The notes under the pieces were generated by a model that did no database searches, had not been told where the DNA came from, and worked only from the letters and a program-made list of their open reading frames with translations. Below are positions 26,344-35,919 of a stretch of DNA of 64,000 nucleotides, one piece after another; the stretch's first letter is position 1; every line of letters starts with the position of its first letter. The DNA lies in the NCBI RefSeq assembly GCF_000260415.1, contig NZ_BACP01000036.1:41011-105010 (forward strand), in the 5' to 3' direction. The translations under genes and the position numbers were made by a program. Origin of the DNA: Liquorilactobacillus mali KCTC 3596 = DSM 20444 (GTDB lineage Bacteria > Bacillota > Bacilli > Lactobacillales > Lactobacillaceae).

Positions 26344-27627
26344 TTATTCTGACAAAATTCTGTATGAAGCGATAACTTCGATTTCTTCTAGATTGTCAAT
26401 ACCCTCAATAATCTCTTTAATTTGTTGTTCAGACATCTCATGAGTTGTCATAACAACACGAGCATTAACGTCATCATATTCACTTTGAATGATTAAATGA
26501 AAACTTGCATTAAGTTCTGTCATAACCTCAGTGATTTTTAGCATTTGACCTGGACGATCTCTAACCTTTAGTGAAATATAGTAAGGATACTTAACTTCAT
26601 CGGGCAAAGCCTGCTTACCTTCGCGTGAAAAATCATTGAAACGATTACCTGTCGTTTCCAAAACAATATCTTTTGTCACAGCAATTATGTCACTTAGTAC
26701 ACTATTGGCCGTCGGCAATTCTCCTGCTCCAGGTCCATAGAACATGGTTTCTCCTACCGCTGCTCCCGTGACCAAAACTGCATTATTTTCATTTTGCACA
26801 GCCGACAATGGCTGTGTCTCAGGGACAAGCACTGGGCCTACAGCAACGCTAATCCTATCATTAACCAACTTAGCTATCCCTAACAGCTTAATGTTGTAAC
26901 CTAACCCTTTTGCCTGCTTGATATCTTCCAAATCAATTCCGTTTATGCCTTTAACCTCAATATCATCTAGTGCAACATTGATTCCGAAGGCAAATTGTGT
27001 CAAAATGATCATCTTATATGCAGCATCAATTCCCTCAATATCATTCGTTGGATCTGGTTCCGCAAATCCGAGTTCTTGAGCTGATTTCAGAGCCTCTGTA
27101 AACGACATATTATTCTGACTCATTTTTGTCAAAATATAATTTGTAGTACCATTTACAATTCCTTTTACTTCTATAATACGGTCGGCAGCAAAAGAATTAA
27201 CAATTGTTCGTAAAATTGGAATACCACCTGCAACACTCGCTTCGTAAAACAGATCGCATTTATTTTGATCAGCAAGTTCTGCTAATTCTGATCCATATGT
27301 TGCAATCAAGTCTTTGTTAGCTGTAATAATATGTTTCCCGGCCCTTAACAATAATTCAATGTATTTTTTTGCCGTTGCAACAGTCCCCATAACTTCAACA
27401 ACAATGTTAATTTCGTTATCATTAATTAATTCATTAATATCATCAGTCATCTTGATACCAGTTAAATCAATATCCCGCTTTTTTTCAAGATTGTGTACAA
27501 CCACTGTTTTAACCACAAGTTTCCTACCAGTGATGCTAGATATTTTATGCTCATGATCCTTCAACAATCTGACAACACCACTTCCGACTGTTCCTAACCC
27601 TAAAACACCAATATTAACGACTTGCAT
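26344..27627 (-). CDS. hom: Homoserine dehydrogenase
   Basis: Reduces aspartate semialdehyde to homoserine. The 427 residues comprise an NAD(P) domain with GVLGLGTVGSGVV, the catalytic domain with KHIITANKDLIA, YEASVAGGIPIL and GIVNGTTNYILTKM, and a C-terminal ACT domain (from YYISLKVRDRPGQMLKI) that usually gives threonine feedback control. GGAGG precedes the ATG. It is divergent from thrC over a 208-base gap in which I saw no T-box. Confidence 0.95.
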   Translation of the reverse strand: MQVVNIGVLGLGTVGSGVVRLLKDHEHKISSITGRKLVVKTVVVHNLEKKRDIDLTGIKMTDDINELINDNEINIVVEVMGTVATAKKYIELLLRAGKHIITANKDLIATYGSELAELADQNKCDLFYEASVAGGIPILRTIVNSFAADRIIEVKGIVNGTTNYILTKMSQNNMSFTEALKSAQELGFAEPDPTNDIEGIDAAYKMIILTQFAFGINVALDDIEVKGINGIDLEDIKQAKGLGYNIKLLGIAKLVNDRISVAVGPVLVPETQPLSAVQNENNAVLVTGAAVGETMFYGPGAGELPTANSVLSDIIAVTKDIVLETTGNRFNDFSREGKQALPDEVKYPYYISLKVRDRPGQMLKITEVMTELNASFHLIIQSEYDDVNARVVMTTHEMSEQQIKEIIEGIDNLEEIEVIASYRILSE

Positions 27628-27835
27628 ATCGTATCCTCCACTTTGTTTATTGCAACTATTCTATCATAAAAATCTAATATTTAGAGCAAATAATCAAAAT
27701 TAAGTTTTCATTACATGGTTTTCGATCATTTGCTTTTCGAATTGCTTCACCTATATACTGTTATCAATTATCTATTTATGGTATTCTTCATATATAAATG
27801 AGAAACTTCTAACAAGCAAAAGGAGAGAACAGTTC

Positions 27836-29335
27836 ATGTCCTTACTATATCGTAGTACTAGGGATTTAAATGCAAACACTATTCCTGCATCTGAAGCAAT
27901 ACTAAAAGGATTGAGTGCTGATGGTGGTTTATATGTACCAACAAGTATCCCCAAAATCGACTTTGATTTATCCGAACTACCCGCTTTCTCGTACAAAGAA
28001 CTAGCATTTCGTATTCTCCGATTATTTTACACTGACTTTTCTGAAAATGAATTGCGAAAATGTATAGAGAATGCTTATGGAGACAGCTTTGATACAAATC
28101 TTATTGCGCCACTGTCTTTTCACGATGGGAATGGATATCTTGAGTTATTCCATGGACCAACGATTGCTTTCAAAGATATTGCATTGCAGCTGCTTCCCCA
28201 CTTGATGACAACTGCAGCAAAGAAAAATCATTTACAAAATGACATTGTAATTTTAACCGCAACCTCGGGTGATACTGGTAAAGCCGCAATGGAGGGCTTT
28301 ACTGACGTTGATGGTACAAAAATCATCGTTTTCTATCCTAAAGATGGTGTGAGCTTTATTCAGGAACAGCAAATGTTGACCCAGAAAGGAAAAAATACTT
28401 TTGTCTTTGCTGTTGATGGCAATTTCGATGTTGCTCAGACAAATGTTAAAAAGCTGCTTAACAATGATAAGCTTTCCCAAGAATTGGCAAATAATAATTA
28501 TCAATTTTCTTCTGCCAATTCAATCAATATCGGTCGCCTATTTCCCCAGGTCGTTTATTATTTCTACGCCTACGCACAAATGGTTAAACAAAAAAAGGTT
28601 GCACTAGGTTCCGCTATCAACTTTAGTGTCCCAACTGGAAATTTTGGTGATATTTTAGCTGGTTATTACGCGAAAAAAATGGGTTTACCTATCGATAAGC
28701 TTCTTTGTGCATCAAATAAAAATAATGTCTTAACGGAGTTTTTCAATGAGGGAGTGTACGATAAAAATAGGCCTTTTTATGTAACGTCTTCGCCTTCAAT
28801 GGATATACTAGTATCAAGCAATCTTGAACGACTTCTTTTTTACATTAACAACGAAAATGTGCAAGCAACGATTGAATTAATGGAACAATTAAACGAAACC
28901 GGGAAGTACACTATTTCCTCGGAAATAAAAAATTCATTATCAGATTTTTTTGCTGCTTTTGCCAATGAAGATCAAACCGCTAATGAAATTTCGCGAATAT
29001 ACCAACTTGATGGCTCGGTTATTGACCCTCATACGGCTGTAGCATCTTATGTTGCTAAGCTTTATAAAGAAACCCATTCTGATTCAACAACACCAGTAGT
29101 CATTGTATCAACCGCCAGTCCTTACAAATTTCCACAATCAGTCTTAGTTGGACTTCATGATCCTGCGGCCTTTGAACCAGGTTTTGCTGCACTAAAAGCA
29201 CTGAAAAGTAAGAGTCATACTTTATTTCCTAATGCTATTGAACAGCTTCTAAATAATCAAAGTGCGCGCACAAAAAAAATTATCTCATCGGGGGACATGA
29301 AAAAGGCTGTTAAAGGTATCCTTTTTAGAAAATAG
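27836..29335 (+). CDS. thrC: Threonine synthase
   Basis: A PLP enzyme that turns O-phosphohomoserine into threonine. The 499-residue length and the N-terminal YRSTRD fit the long form of the family. PLP-lysine motif FHGPTIAFKDIALQ, substrate motif ATSGDTGKAAMEGF, FSVPTGNFGDILAGYYA and ANSINIGRLFPQ are present. AAGGAG lies before the ATG. Together with hom and thrB it completes the homoserine-to-threonine branch. Confidence 0.95.
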   Translation: MSLLYRSTRDLNANTIPASEAILKGLSADGGLYVPTSIPKIDFDLSELPAFSYKELAFRILRLFYTDFSENELRKCIENAYGDSFDTNLIAPLSFHDGNGYLELFHGPTIAFKDIALQLLPHLMTTAAKKNHLQNDIVILTATSGDTGKAAMEGFTDVDGTKIIVFYPKDGVSFIQEQQMLTQKGKNTFVFAVDGNFDVAQTNVKKLLNNDKLSQELANNNYQFSSANSINIGRLFPQVVYYFYAYAQMVKQKKVALGSAINFSVPTGNFGDILAGYYAKKMGLPIDKLLCASNKNNVLTEFFNEGVYDKNRPFYVTSSPSMDILVSSNLERLLFYINNENVQATIELMEQLNETGKYTISSEIKNSLSDFFAAFANEDQTANEISRIYQLDGSVIDPHTAVASYVAKLYKETHSDSTTPVVIVSTASPYKFPQSVLVGLHDPAAFEPGFAALKALKSKSHTLFPNAIEQLLNNQSARTKKIISSGDMKKAVKGILFRK

Positions 29336-29509
29336 ACTTTTACTATTTATTGCATTAGGTATTTATCTAAAAACACTATAATCACTATTTATTTATTGTC
29401 TTTATTCGCTTTTTGACATGTTTTTATTGTTTTTCTACTTTTTAATACGTGTTTAAATTAAGATAATATGTTATATTAGGTTACATAGGATCGTTTGGAG
29501 GGATTTTTA

Positions 29510-29962
29510 ATGGATGAAATTGATTTAAAGATTGTATCAACATTACAAAAAGATGCCCGTATTTCCTTGAAAAAGCTGGCTGATATTTGTTTTATTTCCG
29601 CACCGGCAGTCTCAACTCGCTTAACACATCTTGAAGAGCGCGGTATCATCAAAAATTATCAGACTTCTATTGATTACAAAATTCTTGGGTACCCAATTAA
29701 AGCATATGTTAGCTTAAGACTTTCACCTAAAGATAAAGATGACTTTTATCCATATATAAAATCTGTTGGTAATGTTATTTCTTGTGATTGTGTAACTGGT
29801 AGCTATTCTCAAATTATTACTTGTTACTTCAAATCCACCAGAGCTCTTGATAATTTTATCAATGATATCCAGCGCTTTGGCGAAACAAAGACTCAGATAG
29901 TATTTTCGACAAGTGTTATTCAAAGGCCCTTAGAACTTAATCCAGGAGAAGTTTATTTTTAG
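29510..29962 (+). CDS. Lrp/AsnC family transcriptional regulator
   Basis: A 150-residue protein with an N-terminal helix-turn-helix (IDLKIVSTLQKDARISLKKLA, then FISAPAVSTRLTHLEERGII) and a C-terminal RAM effector domain. These proteins sense amino acids and control amino acid genes. The start is the ATG at 29510, seven bases after GGAGGG. It lies 160 bases after thrC in the same direction; it might act on the thr genes, but that is inference. Confidence 0.9.
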   Translation: MDEIDLKIVSTLQKDARISLKKLADICFISAPAVSTRLTHLEERGIIKNYQTSIDYKILGYPIKAYVSLRLSPKDKDDFYPYIKSVGNVISCDCVTGSYSQIITCYFKSTRALDNFINDIQRFGETKTQIVFSTSVIQRPLELNPGEVYF

Positions 29963-30027
29963 TTCACATTTACTTACACGTTCAATATATAGCCTGGACA
30001 CATATTCCATAAGCATTTAGATTATAC

Positions 30028-30074
30028 AAAAAAGGATACAGGTCAAAATTTAAACTTTGACCTGTATCCTTTTT
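30028..30074. terminator. Bidirectional terminator between lrp-type gene and fruA
   Basis: A 19-base near-perfect stem, AAAAAAGGATACAGGTCAAA at 30028-30047 with its complement at 30056-30074, has T runs on both strands and serves both convergent genes. Confidence 0.92.
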
Positions 30075-30082
30075 ATATATAT

Positions 30083-32032
30083 TTAGTTATTTACTCTTTC
30101 TTTTTTCCAAATTCCCAATACAACACCAGCAATGATTGCGCCAATTACAACGGCTGCAATATAACCAAAAGCATTAGTGGCCAACGGTGTTACCCATAAA
30201 CCACCATGAGGTGCTGGAACACTTACATGCCAAAACTGTGTTAACCCGCCAGCAATTGCAGCTCCCAACACACTTGAACCAATAACATGCAATGGATCAG
30301 CTGTTGCAAACGGAATTGCACCTTCAGTTATAAATGAAAAACCGAGTACCCAGTTAGTAATACCTGCTTTTCGCTCATCATCAGTAAATTTCTTTGGCCA
30401 GAATGCTGTTGCAATAGCTGTTGCAAATGGAGGAACCATACCACCAGCCATTACAGCGGCCATCAAATCACCATTTTTAGTTGCCGTAAATGCACCAACA
30501 GCGAAAACATACGCAGCTTTGTTGAATGGGCCACCCATATCAATAGACATCATACCACCTAAAACCAACCCAAGTAATACAGCGTTACCTGTTCCCATGT
30601 GATTCAAGAATGTTGTTAACCATGTATTAACAACTGCAAAAATTGGATTTACAATAAAGAACATCAAAAGAGCAACTAAAAGTAAACCAACAATTGGATA
30701 AAGAAGCATCGGTTTCATACCTTCAAGTGATTTAGGCAACTTGGAGAATAAATGTTTCAGGAAAATAGTTAAGTAACCAGCAATGAAACCGGCTGCTATA
30801 CCTCCCAAAAATCCACCAGCACTCTTTGCATTTGCTATAACGTTAGCAGTATATACACCACCAAAGGAACCACTATAAACAGTTGCCATGAATCCACCAA
30901 CGAAACCAGGCATCAATGCTGGGCGATCACCAATTGATTCGGCAATATATCCTGCTAACACTGGGATCATAAATGCAAAGGCAAGACTTCCTGCGTTGTT
31001 CAGGAAAATAAAACCAGTTGACTTAGCTCCGCCGAGATACTGTTCAATAACGAATGACAATGCCATTAAAATACCACCACCAACAACGAAAGGCAGCATA
31101 TGGGAAACACCATTCATTAAATCCTTATATATTTTGCTTCCGACTGTACCATTTGCGCTGTCATCTTCTTCACTAGAATCTGCATCAGCGTGATAAATCG
31201 GTGCATCTTGATTGACTGCTTTATTGATAAGTTCTTCAGACTTCTTAATTCCATCAACAACTGGACGATTAACCAAATGTTTCCCGTCGAAACGAGCCAT
31301 TTCAACTTTCTTATCAGCTGCAACAATAACACCTGCAGCACGAGAAATCTCATCAGCCGTTAAAAGATGCTTTACACCTTCTGAACCGTTTGTCTCAACT
31401 TTGATATCAACACCCATTGCTTCAGCTTGTTTCTTCAGTGCCTCTTCAGCCATGTATGTGTGTGCAATCCCAGTTGGGCAAGCTGTAACAGCTACAATGT
31501 ATGGACGATCAGATGAAACTGGTGCTTTAGCAGCAGCCTTTTCTTTTTCTGCTTCTGCCTTATCTTTGGCTTCTTTAGCAGCTTGTGCATCTGCAAATAA
31601 TTGTTGAACTTCATCTGGTGTTTTTGCTTTTTTCAAGCTTGCAACCAAATCTGGATTTATTAAAAGTCCTGAAAGTGTTGCAAGTGCTTGTAAATGAGTA
31701 TCATTGGCACCTTCCGGAGCAGCAATCATAAAGAACAAATGTACGGGATTACCATCAAGGGCATCATAATCGACACCTTTTTCACTCTTGGCAAACATAA
31801 CCGTTGCTCTTTGGACTGCTTTGTTCTTGGCATGCGGCATAGCAATTCCGTCACCAATACCTGTCGTCGATTGAGCTTCACGAGCTACAATGTCTTTCTT
31901 ATAAAGTTCTTCATCATTGATAACACCCGTAACATAGTACTGATGTACCATTTCATCAATAGCTTCTTGCTTCGTCGTTGCCTTTAAATCCATAATCATT
32001 GCATCTTTTAATAACAATTCACGAATATCCAT
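30083..32032 (-). CDS. fruA: PTS fructose transporter EIIABC FruA
   Basis: Imports fructose as fructose-1-phosphate. The 649 residues read EIIA (phosphorylated His in GIGDGIAMPHAKN, about residue 67), a charged Ala/Lys/Glu linker (about 148-170), EIIB (Cys in AVTACPTGIAHTYMAEEAL, about 185) and a membrane EIIC domain with about nine helices (from about 310, GGGILMALSFVIEQYLGG, ending near 645). All three domains are in one chain, the usual arrangement in Firmicutes. It follows fruK by 15 bases. Confidence 0.94.
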   Translation of the reverse strand: MDIRELLLKDAMIMDLKATTKQEAIDEMVHQYYVTGVINDEELYKKDIVAREAQSTTGIGDGIAMPHAKNKAVQRATVMFAKSEKGVDYDALDGNPVHLFFMIAAPEGANDTHLQALATLSGLLINPDLVASLKKAKTPDEVQQLFADAQAAKEAKDKAEAEKEKAAAKAPVSSDRPYIVAVTACPTGIAHTYMAEEALKKQAEAMGVDIKVETNGSEGVKHLLTADEISRAAGVIVAADKKVEMARFDGKHLVNRPVVDGIKKSEELINKAVNQDAPIYHADADSSEEDDSANGTVGSKIYKDLMNGVSHMLPFVVGGGILMALSFVIEQYLGGAKSTGFIFLNNAGSLAFAFMIPVLAGYIAESIGDRPALMPGFVGGFMATVYSGSFGGVYTANVIANAKSAGGFLGGIAAGFIAGYLTIFLKHLFSKLPKSLEGMKPMLLYPIVGLLLVALLMFFIVNPIFAVVNTWLTTFLNHMGTGNAVLLGLVLGGMMSIDMGGPFNKAAYVFAVGAFTATKNGDLMAAVMAGGMVPPFATAIATAFWPKKFTDDERKAGITNWVLGFSFITEGAIPFATADPLHVIGSSVLGAAIAGGLTQFWHVSVPAPHGGLWVTPLATNAFGYIAAVVIGAIIAGVVLGIWKKERVNN

Positions 32033-32047
32033 TATTACACTCCCTTT

Positions 32048-32965
32048 TTAATTTTTATAGTCTTCTATTTTAATTTGTGGCAAAATCTCATCAATTTTGG
32101 CACGATCTGCTAAATCTTCTGAAAAAGCAGTTGCACTCCCACATGCCAAACCATAGCGGAAACTTTCAAGCGAATTCTTTGTGGCTGCGAATGTTCCCAC
32201 AAAACCACCTATCATTGAATCGCCGGCACCAACTGAATTAATTACAGTTCCCTTTGGTGCCTTGCTGTAATAAACCTTATCAGGGGTAATCAACAATCCA
32301 CCGTCACCTGCCATTGAAATCAGCACATGCTTTGCACCTAGATCTAACAATTTTTTACCGTACTTAACAATATCAGGAATTCCATTTAACTTAACACCGA
32401 ATAATTCAGCTAGCTCATGGTGATTTGGTTTAACAACTAGCGGATGTTCCTTTAATGTTCTCATTAAACTCTCACCAGTCGTATCTATTACAAAGTTTGC
32501 ACCCTTGTTACGAATTAATTCAATCAATTCAAAGTAAAAATCCTTCGAAAGACTTGGAACCAAACTACCAGATAAAATAACAACATCATTTTCTGTCAAT
32601 TTATCGAATTGCTTTTTAAATACGGCAACTTCTTCACTGGAAATTTCAGGTCCCTTACCATTTATTTCCGTTTCATCTTGTGCTTTGACCTTCACATTTA
32701 TGCGGGTATCAGCCGCTATGTGCGTAAACTTTGTTTTCAGATTTTTTGCCTTTAGTGATTCTTCGACAAAATCACCTGTGAACCCACCTAAGAAACCAAG
32801 AGCAATATTATCTTGTCCTAATTCTCGGAGAATACGTGAAACATTAATTCCTTTTCCACCTGGAAGCTTTGCGTCATAATCCATACGATTGACTTCACCT
32901 AAAGTCAATTCTTTAAGCTGTACAATATAATCAATTGATGGATTAACTGTAACTGTGTAAATCAT
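32048..32965 (-). CDS. fruK: 1-Phosphofructokinase FruK
   Basis: Phosphorylates fructose-1-phosphate to fructose-1,6-bisphosphate. A 305-residue PfkB-family kinase with TVNPSIDYIVQL at the N-terminus, LPGGKGINVSRILRELG, and the catalytic signature VGAGDSMIGGFVG (about residue 250). Its ATG overlaps the fruR stop by four bases and AGGAGG lies upstream. Confidence 0.95.
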   Translation of the reverse strand: MIYTVTVNPSIDYIVQLKELTLGEVNRMDYDAKLPGGKGINVSRILRELGQDNIALGFLGGFTGDFVEESLKAKNLKTKFTHIAADTRINVKVKAQDETEINGKGPEISSEEVAVFKKQFDKLTENDVVILSGSLVPSLSKDFYFELIELIRNKGANFVIDTTGESLMRTLKEHPLVVKPNHHELAELFGVKLNGIPDIVKYGKKLLDLGAKHVLISMAGDGGLLITPDKVYYSKAPKGTVINSVGAGDSMIGGFVGTFAATKNSLESFRYGLACGSATAFSEDLADRAKIDEILPQIKIEDYKN

Positions 32966-33717
32966 AATGAAACCTCCTGAATTTCTGTTTGGTTATTATA
33001 CTGGTCAAAAACCAGCTTTGATAACTTATTGGTAATTATTTTAGCATCTGATACTTCAGCAACTTTAACAAAAGAAAACTGGTCAAATTTTGTACTATCC
33101 ACTAAGACGAACGACTCTGCCCCTTGCTTTATTGCCGCAAGTTTCACCGCTGCCTCATCAGGATCAGGAGTCGTATATCCGTATTCAAGATGAACCCCAT
33201 TCATCCCAAGAAATACCTTGTTAAAGCGGTAACGCTGCAACTCCTGAACTGTTTCTACACCAACAATTGCCTTTGTCGTATTTTTCAATTCTCCACCAAC
33301 CAGAATGGTCCTAATATTTTGATCAGCAAGTGCAGTCGCGTGCAGTATTCCATTGGTAACAACCGTTAACTGTTCCTTTTGTTTCAGAAACTGAATCATA
33401 GCCAACGTAGATGTGCCTGCATCAAGGTAAATGACATCTTCGTCTTGAATAAGACTTACTGCCACTTTCGCAATTTGATTTTTTTGTTCAATATTCTGAG
33501 AGAACTTACCCCTCATGTCTAATTCCTTTTGTAAGGATTGACGCACCTTAGCGCCACCGTGTACACGAATTAAGATCCCTTTTTCTTCTAATTCTTGCAA
33601 ATCCCTACGAACTGACGATTCTGAACACTTAACTTCCTTACAAACATCATGCAACTTTACAATTCCATTCTCATGAAGCATTCTCAAAATTACTTGTTGC
33701 CGTTCTTCTGCAAGCAC
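32962..33717 (-). CDS. fruR: DeoR-family repressor FruR
   Basis: A 251-residue DeoR-type regulator: N-terminal helix-turn-helix (ERQQVILRMLHENGIVKLHDV, then CSESSVRRDLQELEEKG) and a C-terminal sugar-phosphate isomerase-like sensor domain with DAGTSTLAMIQFL and VLVDSTKFD. Fructose-1-phosphate is the usual inducer in this setting. It starts at GTG (33717), eight bases after AGGAGG; the ATG nearby is followed by a stop. It heads the fru operon, so it probably controls its own transcription. Confidence 0.9.
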   Translation of the reverse strand: MLAEERQQVILRMLHENGIVKLHDVCKEVKCSESSVRRDLQELEEKGILIRVHGGAKVRQSLQKELDMRGKFSQNIEQKNQIAKVAVSLIQDEDVIYLDAGTSTLAMIQFLKQKEQLTVVTNGILHATALADQNIRTILVGGELKNTTKAIVGVETVQELQRYRFNKVFLGMNGVHLEYGYTTPDPDEAAVKLAAIKQGAESFVLVDSTKFDQFSFVKVAEVSDAKIITNKLSKLVFDQYNNQTEIQEVSL

Positions 33718-33755
33718 TTACATTACCTCCTAAAATATAGTAACATCGACGGTGG

Positions 33756-33840
33756 AAAAAATCAATCAAAAAAATGCAAAAAAGTGCAAAAAAACGCATT
33801 TTCAATCATTTAAATAAGTATTTGTGACTGTTTTTGATTG
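33756..33840 (-). promoter_or_regulatory. Phased A-tracts and repeats upstream of the fru operon
   Basis: Four A-tracts (33756-33761, 33768-33774, 33778-33783, 33788-33794) are spaced about one helical turn, with repeated TGCAAAAAA and TCAATCA words (also TTGATTGAAAT near 33840). This favours bent DNA and offers direct-repeat sites for a DeoR-type repressor. No experimental link is implied. Confidence 0.4.
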
Positions 33841-33904
33841 AAATACTCCTTTTCACTCACTAATTATAAGCCTTACTATCCAAAACATACCATTATTAAG
33901 ACAC

Positions 33905-33943
33905 AAAAAAAGCAGATTACTGAAAGAAATCAGTGTCATCTGC
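33905..33943 (-). terminator. Terminator after the DUF711 gene
   Basis: GCAGATTACTGA (33912-33923) pairs with TCAGTGTCATCTGC (33930-33943) with a small bulge, followed by seven T on the minus strand. Confidence 0.85.
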
Positions 33944-33968
33944 CAAAATGTTTTCCTACAAAAAATTT

Positions 33969-35312
33969 TTAATTCTTGAAACTATGAATAGGAGCTGGTA
34001 TCAATCCGCCTCTAGCTATCATTCGTGTTGAAGAAGCCTTATTGACCCCCATTATAGGAGCATATCCCAATAATCCGCCAAATTCTACCGTCTCTCCAAC
34101 CTTCTTATTCTGAATTGGTAAAATTCTAACAGCTGTTGTCTTGTTATTGATCATACCTATTGCTGCTTCATCTGCGATCATTGCAGAAATTGTGTCTGCT
34201 GGTGTATCTCCAGGAATTGCAATCATGTCCAACCCTACAGAACAAACAGCAGTCATAGCTTCAAGCTTTTCAATATTCAATGTCCCAGCGTTAACGGCTG
34301 CAATCATTCCAGCATCTTCAGATACAGGAATAAATGCTCCAGACAGCCCCCCAACATGGCTGCAGGCCATAATTCCACCTTTTTTAACTGCATCATTAAG
34401 CAAAGCTAAGGCAGCAGTTGTACCATGAGTTCCTACACTTTCGAGTCCAATTTCTTCGAGAATTTGTGCAACAGAATCTCCCACGGCAGGAGTTGGAGCT
34501 AATGATAAATCAACGATTCCAAAAGGAACACCTAGGCGCTCTGCTGCGATTGTTCCAACCAATTGCCCCATTCGAGTGACCTTGAATGCTGTCTGCTTAA
34601 TAGTTTCTGCAACAACATCCATTGACTCGCCCCTAACATTTTCAAGGGCGTGTTTCACAACTCCTGGACCGCTAACCCCGACATTAATAACAGTGTCTCG
34701 TTCACCAACACCATGAAAAGCACCGGCCATAAATGGATTATCTTCAACTGCATTGCAGAAGACAACCATTTTTGTATTTGTCATAAAAGAACGCTCTGAA
34801 GCATCCTTTATAATCTTACCCATTTCAGCAACAGCATCCATATTGATACCACTACGTGTCGAGCCCACATTAACTGAAGCACAAACCAAGTCTGTCTCAT
34901 CCAAGACTTGGGGTAGTGACCTAATTAATTTGAGATCTCCTGTTTGATATCCTTTTTGTACAAGTGCAGAGAACCCACCTATGAAATTAACGCCAAGTTC
35001 TTTAGCTGCACGATCCAATGTTTGTGCATACTTCAAATAATTTTGATCAGCACTCGCCGCTGCAATAATTGAAATTGGGGTCACAGAGATTCGCTTATTG
35101 ATAATCGGAATACCATATTCTGCCTCAATTTGTTCTCCAACCTTGACTAAATTCTTAGCCTTTGTCATTATCTTGTTGTAAATGCGGTCACAAGCTCTTG
35201 TGCTGTCGCTGTCAATACAATCAAGCAACGAAATTCCCATTGTAATAGTACGGACATCAAGATTTTCGTCAGAAATCATGTGGATTGTTTCAATAATCTT
35301 CTCGGTTTCCAT
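33969..35312 (-). CDS. DUF711 / UPF0210 (PFL-like) family protein
   Basis: A 447-residue conserved protein of unknown reaction, distantly related to the glycyl-radical enzyme fold. Typical stretches are [14 protein letters not shown] near residue 25, [15 protein letters not shown] about 118, [15 protein letters not shown] about 214 and [20 protein letters not shown] about 320. No glycyl-radical motif is seen. It follows the ACT-domain gene by 18 bases, a pairing kept across many Firmicutes and some archaea, so the two products probably work together. Confidence 0.85.
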   Translation of the reverse strand: METEKIIETIHMISDENLDVRTITMGISLLDCIDSDSTRACDRIYNKIMTKAKNLVKVGEQIEAEYGIPIINKRISVTPISIIAAASADQNYLKYAQTLDRAAKELGVNFIGGFSALVQKGYQTGDLKLIRSLPQVLDETDLVCASVNVGSTRSGINMDAVAEMGKIIKDASERSFMTNTKMVVFCNAVEDNPFMAGAFHGVGERDTVINVGVSGPGVVKHALENVRGESMDVVAETIKQTAFKVTRMGQLVGTIAAERLGVPFGIVDLSLAPTPAVGDSVAQILEEIGLESVGTHGTTAALALLNDAVKKGGIMACSHVGGLSGAFIPVSEDAGMIAAVNAGTLNIEKLEAMTAVCSVGLDMIAIPGDTPADTISAMIADEAAIGMINNKTTAVRILPIQNKKVGETVEFGGLLGYAPIMGVNKASSTRMIARGGLIPAPIHSFKN

Positions 35313-35330
35313 CTTTAATTAAATATCCTC

Positions 35331-35600
35331 CTATAGTTGATGCATTGCATGATAAATTTCTTCACGCCTGATTTTAATTTCAACACCCAATTTCTTCCCT
35401 ATTCCACCAAGTTCTTCTGAAAGAGCGGTAAAATCTGCTTTTTCATCGTTTATCTCTACCATCATCATCATTGTAAAATAACCGTCCATAATAGTTTGAG
35501 AAACATCAAGTATATTAATTTTCTTTTCAGCTAAAAATTGGCTAACGCCAGCGATAATTCCTACTTGATCTTTACCAATTGTAGTCAGAATTGCTTTCAT
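35331..35600 (-). CDS. ACT domain-containing protein (UPF0237)
   Basis: An 89-residue protein made of one ACT domain: KAILTTIGKDQVGIIAGVSQFLAEKKINILDVSQTI, then a beta-rich half with YFTMMMMVEI. Stand-alone ACT proteins bind small ligands, usually amino acids. GAGGTG precedes the ATG. It is the first gene of the pair with DUF711; ligand unknown. Confidence 0.88.
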   Translation of the reverse strand: MKAILTTIGKDQVGIIAGVSQFLAEKKINILDVSQTIMDGYFTMMMMVEINDEKADFTALSEELGGIGKKLGVEIKIRREEIYHAMHQL

Positions 35601-35814
35601 TACAGCACCTCATTTGATTTATTAGACTTATTTTCCCAAGTATATCCTTTTATACCATGTTCTGCAACGTTACTAATGTGTAGTATTCGTCTTTTAGATA
35701 CCATTTTAAAAAATATCTGCTTCAAGACAAATTTTAGTAAACAAAAATAATCTAAAGACGAATATTATTGTTTAATTTGACACTATTTTATCTGATAGAA
35801 AAATTTCTTGCTAT

Positions 35815-35842
35815 CATCCAAGATAAACTATAACATTGGATG
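35815..35842. other. Inverted repeat in the divergent gap before the MFS gene
   Basis: CATCCAA (35815-35821) and TTGGATG (35836-35842) are perfect seven-base inverted arms 14 bases apart, about 80 bases before the MFS start. Could be an operator or a leader hairpin. Otherwise the 319-base gap between the ACT and MFS genes shows nothing. Confidence 0.4.
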
Positions 35843-35919
35843 TTGGAATAATTATTACAATATATGTTATTAGCACAAAATTCAGCACAGATATCTGTTT
35901 ATATGGAAAGGAATCATTC

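Noticed and set aside
33785..33805. cre site upstream of fruR
   Set aside because: The ACGCATTTTCA stretch misses key consensus positions on both sides of the central CG.
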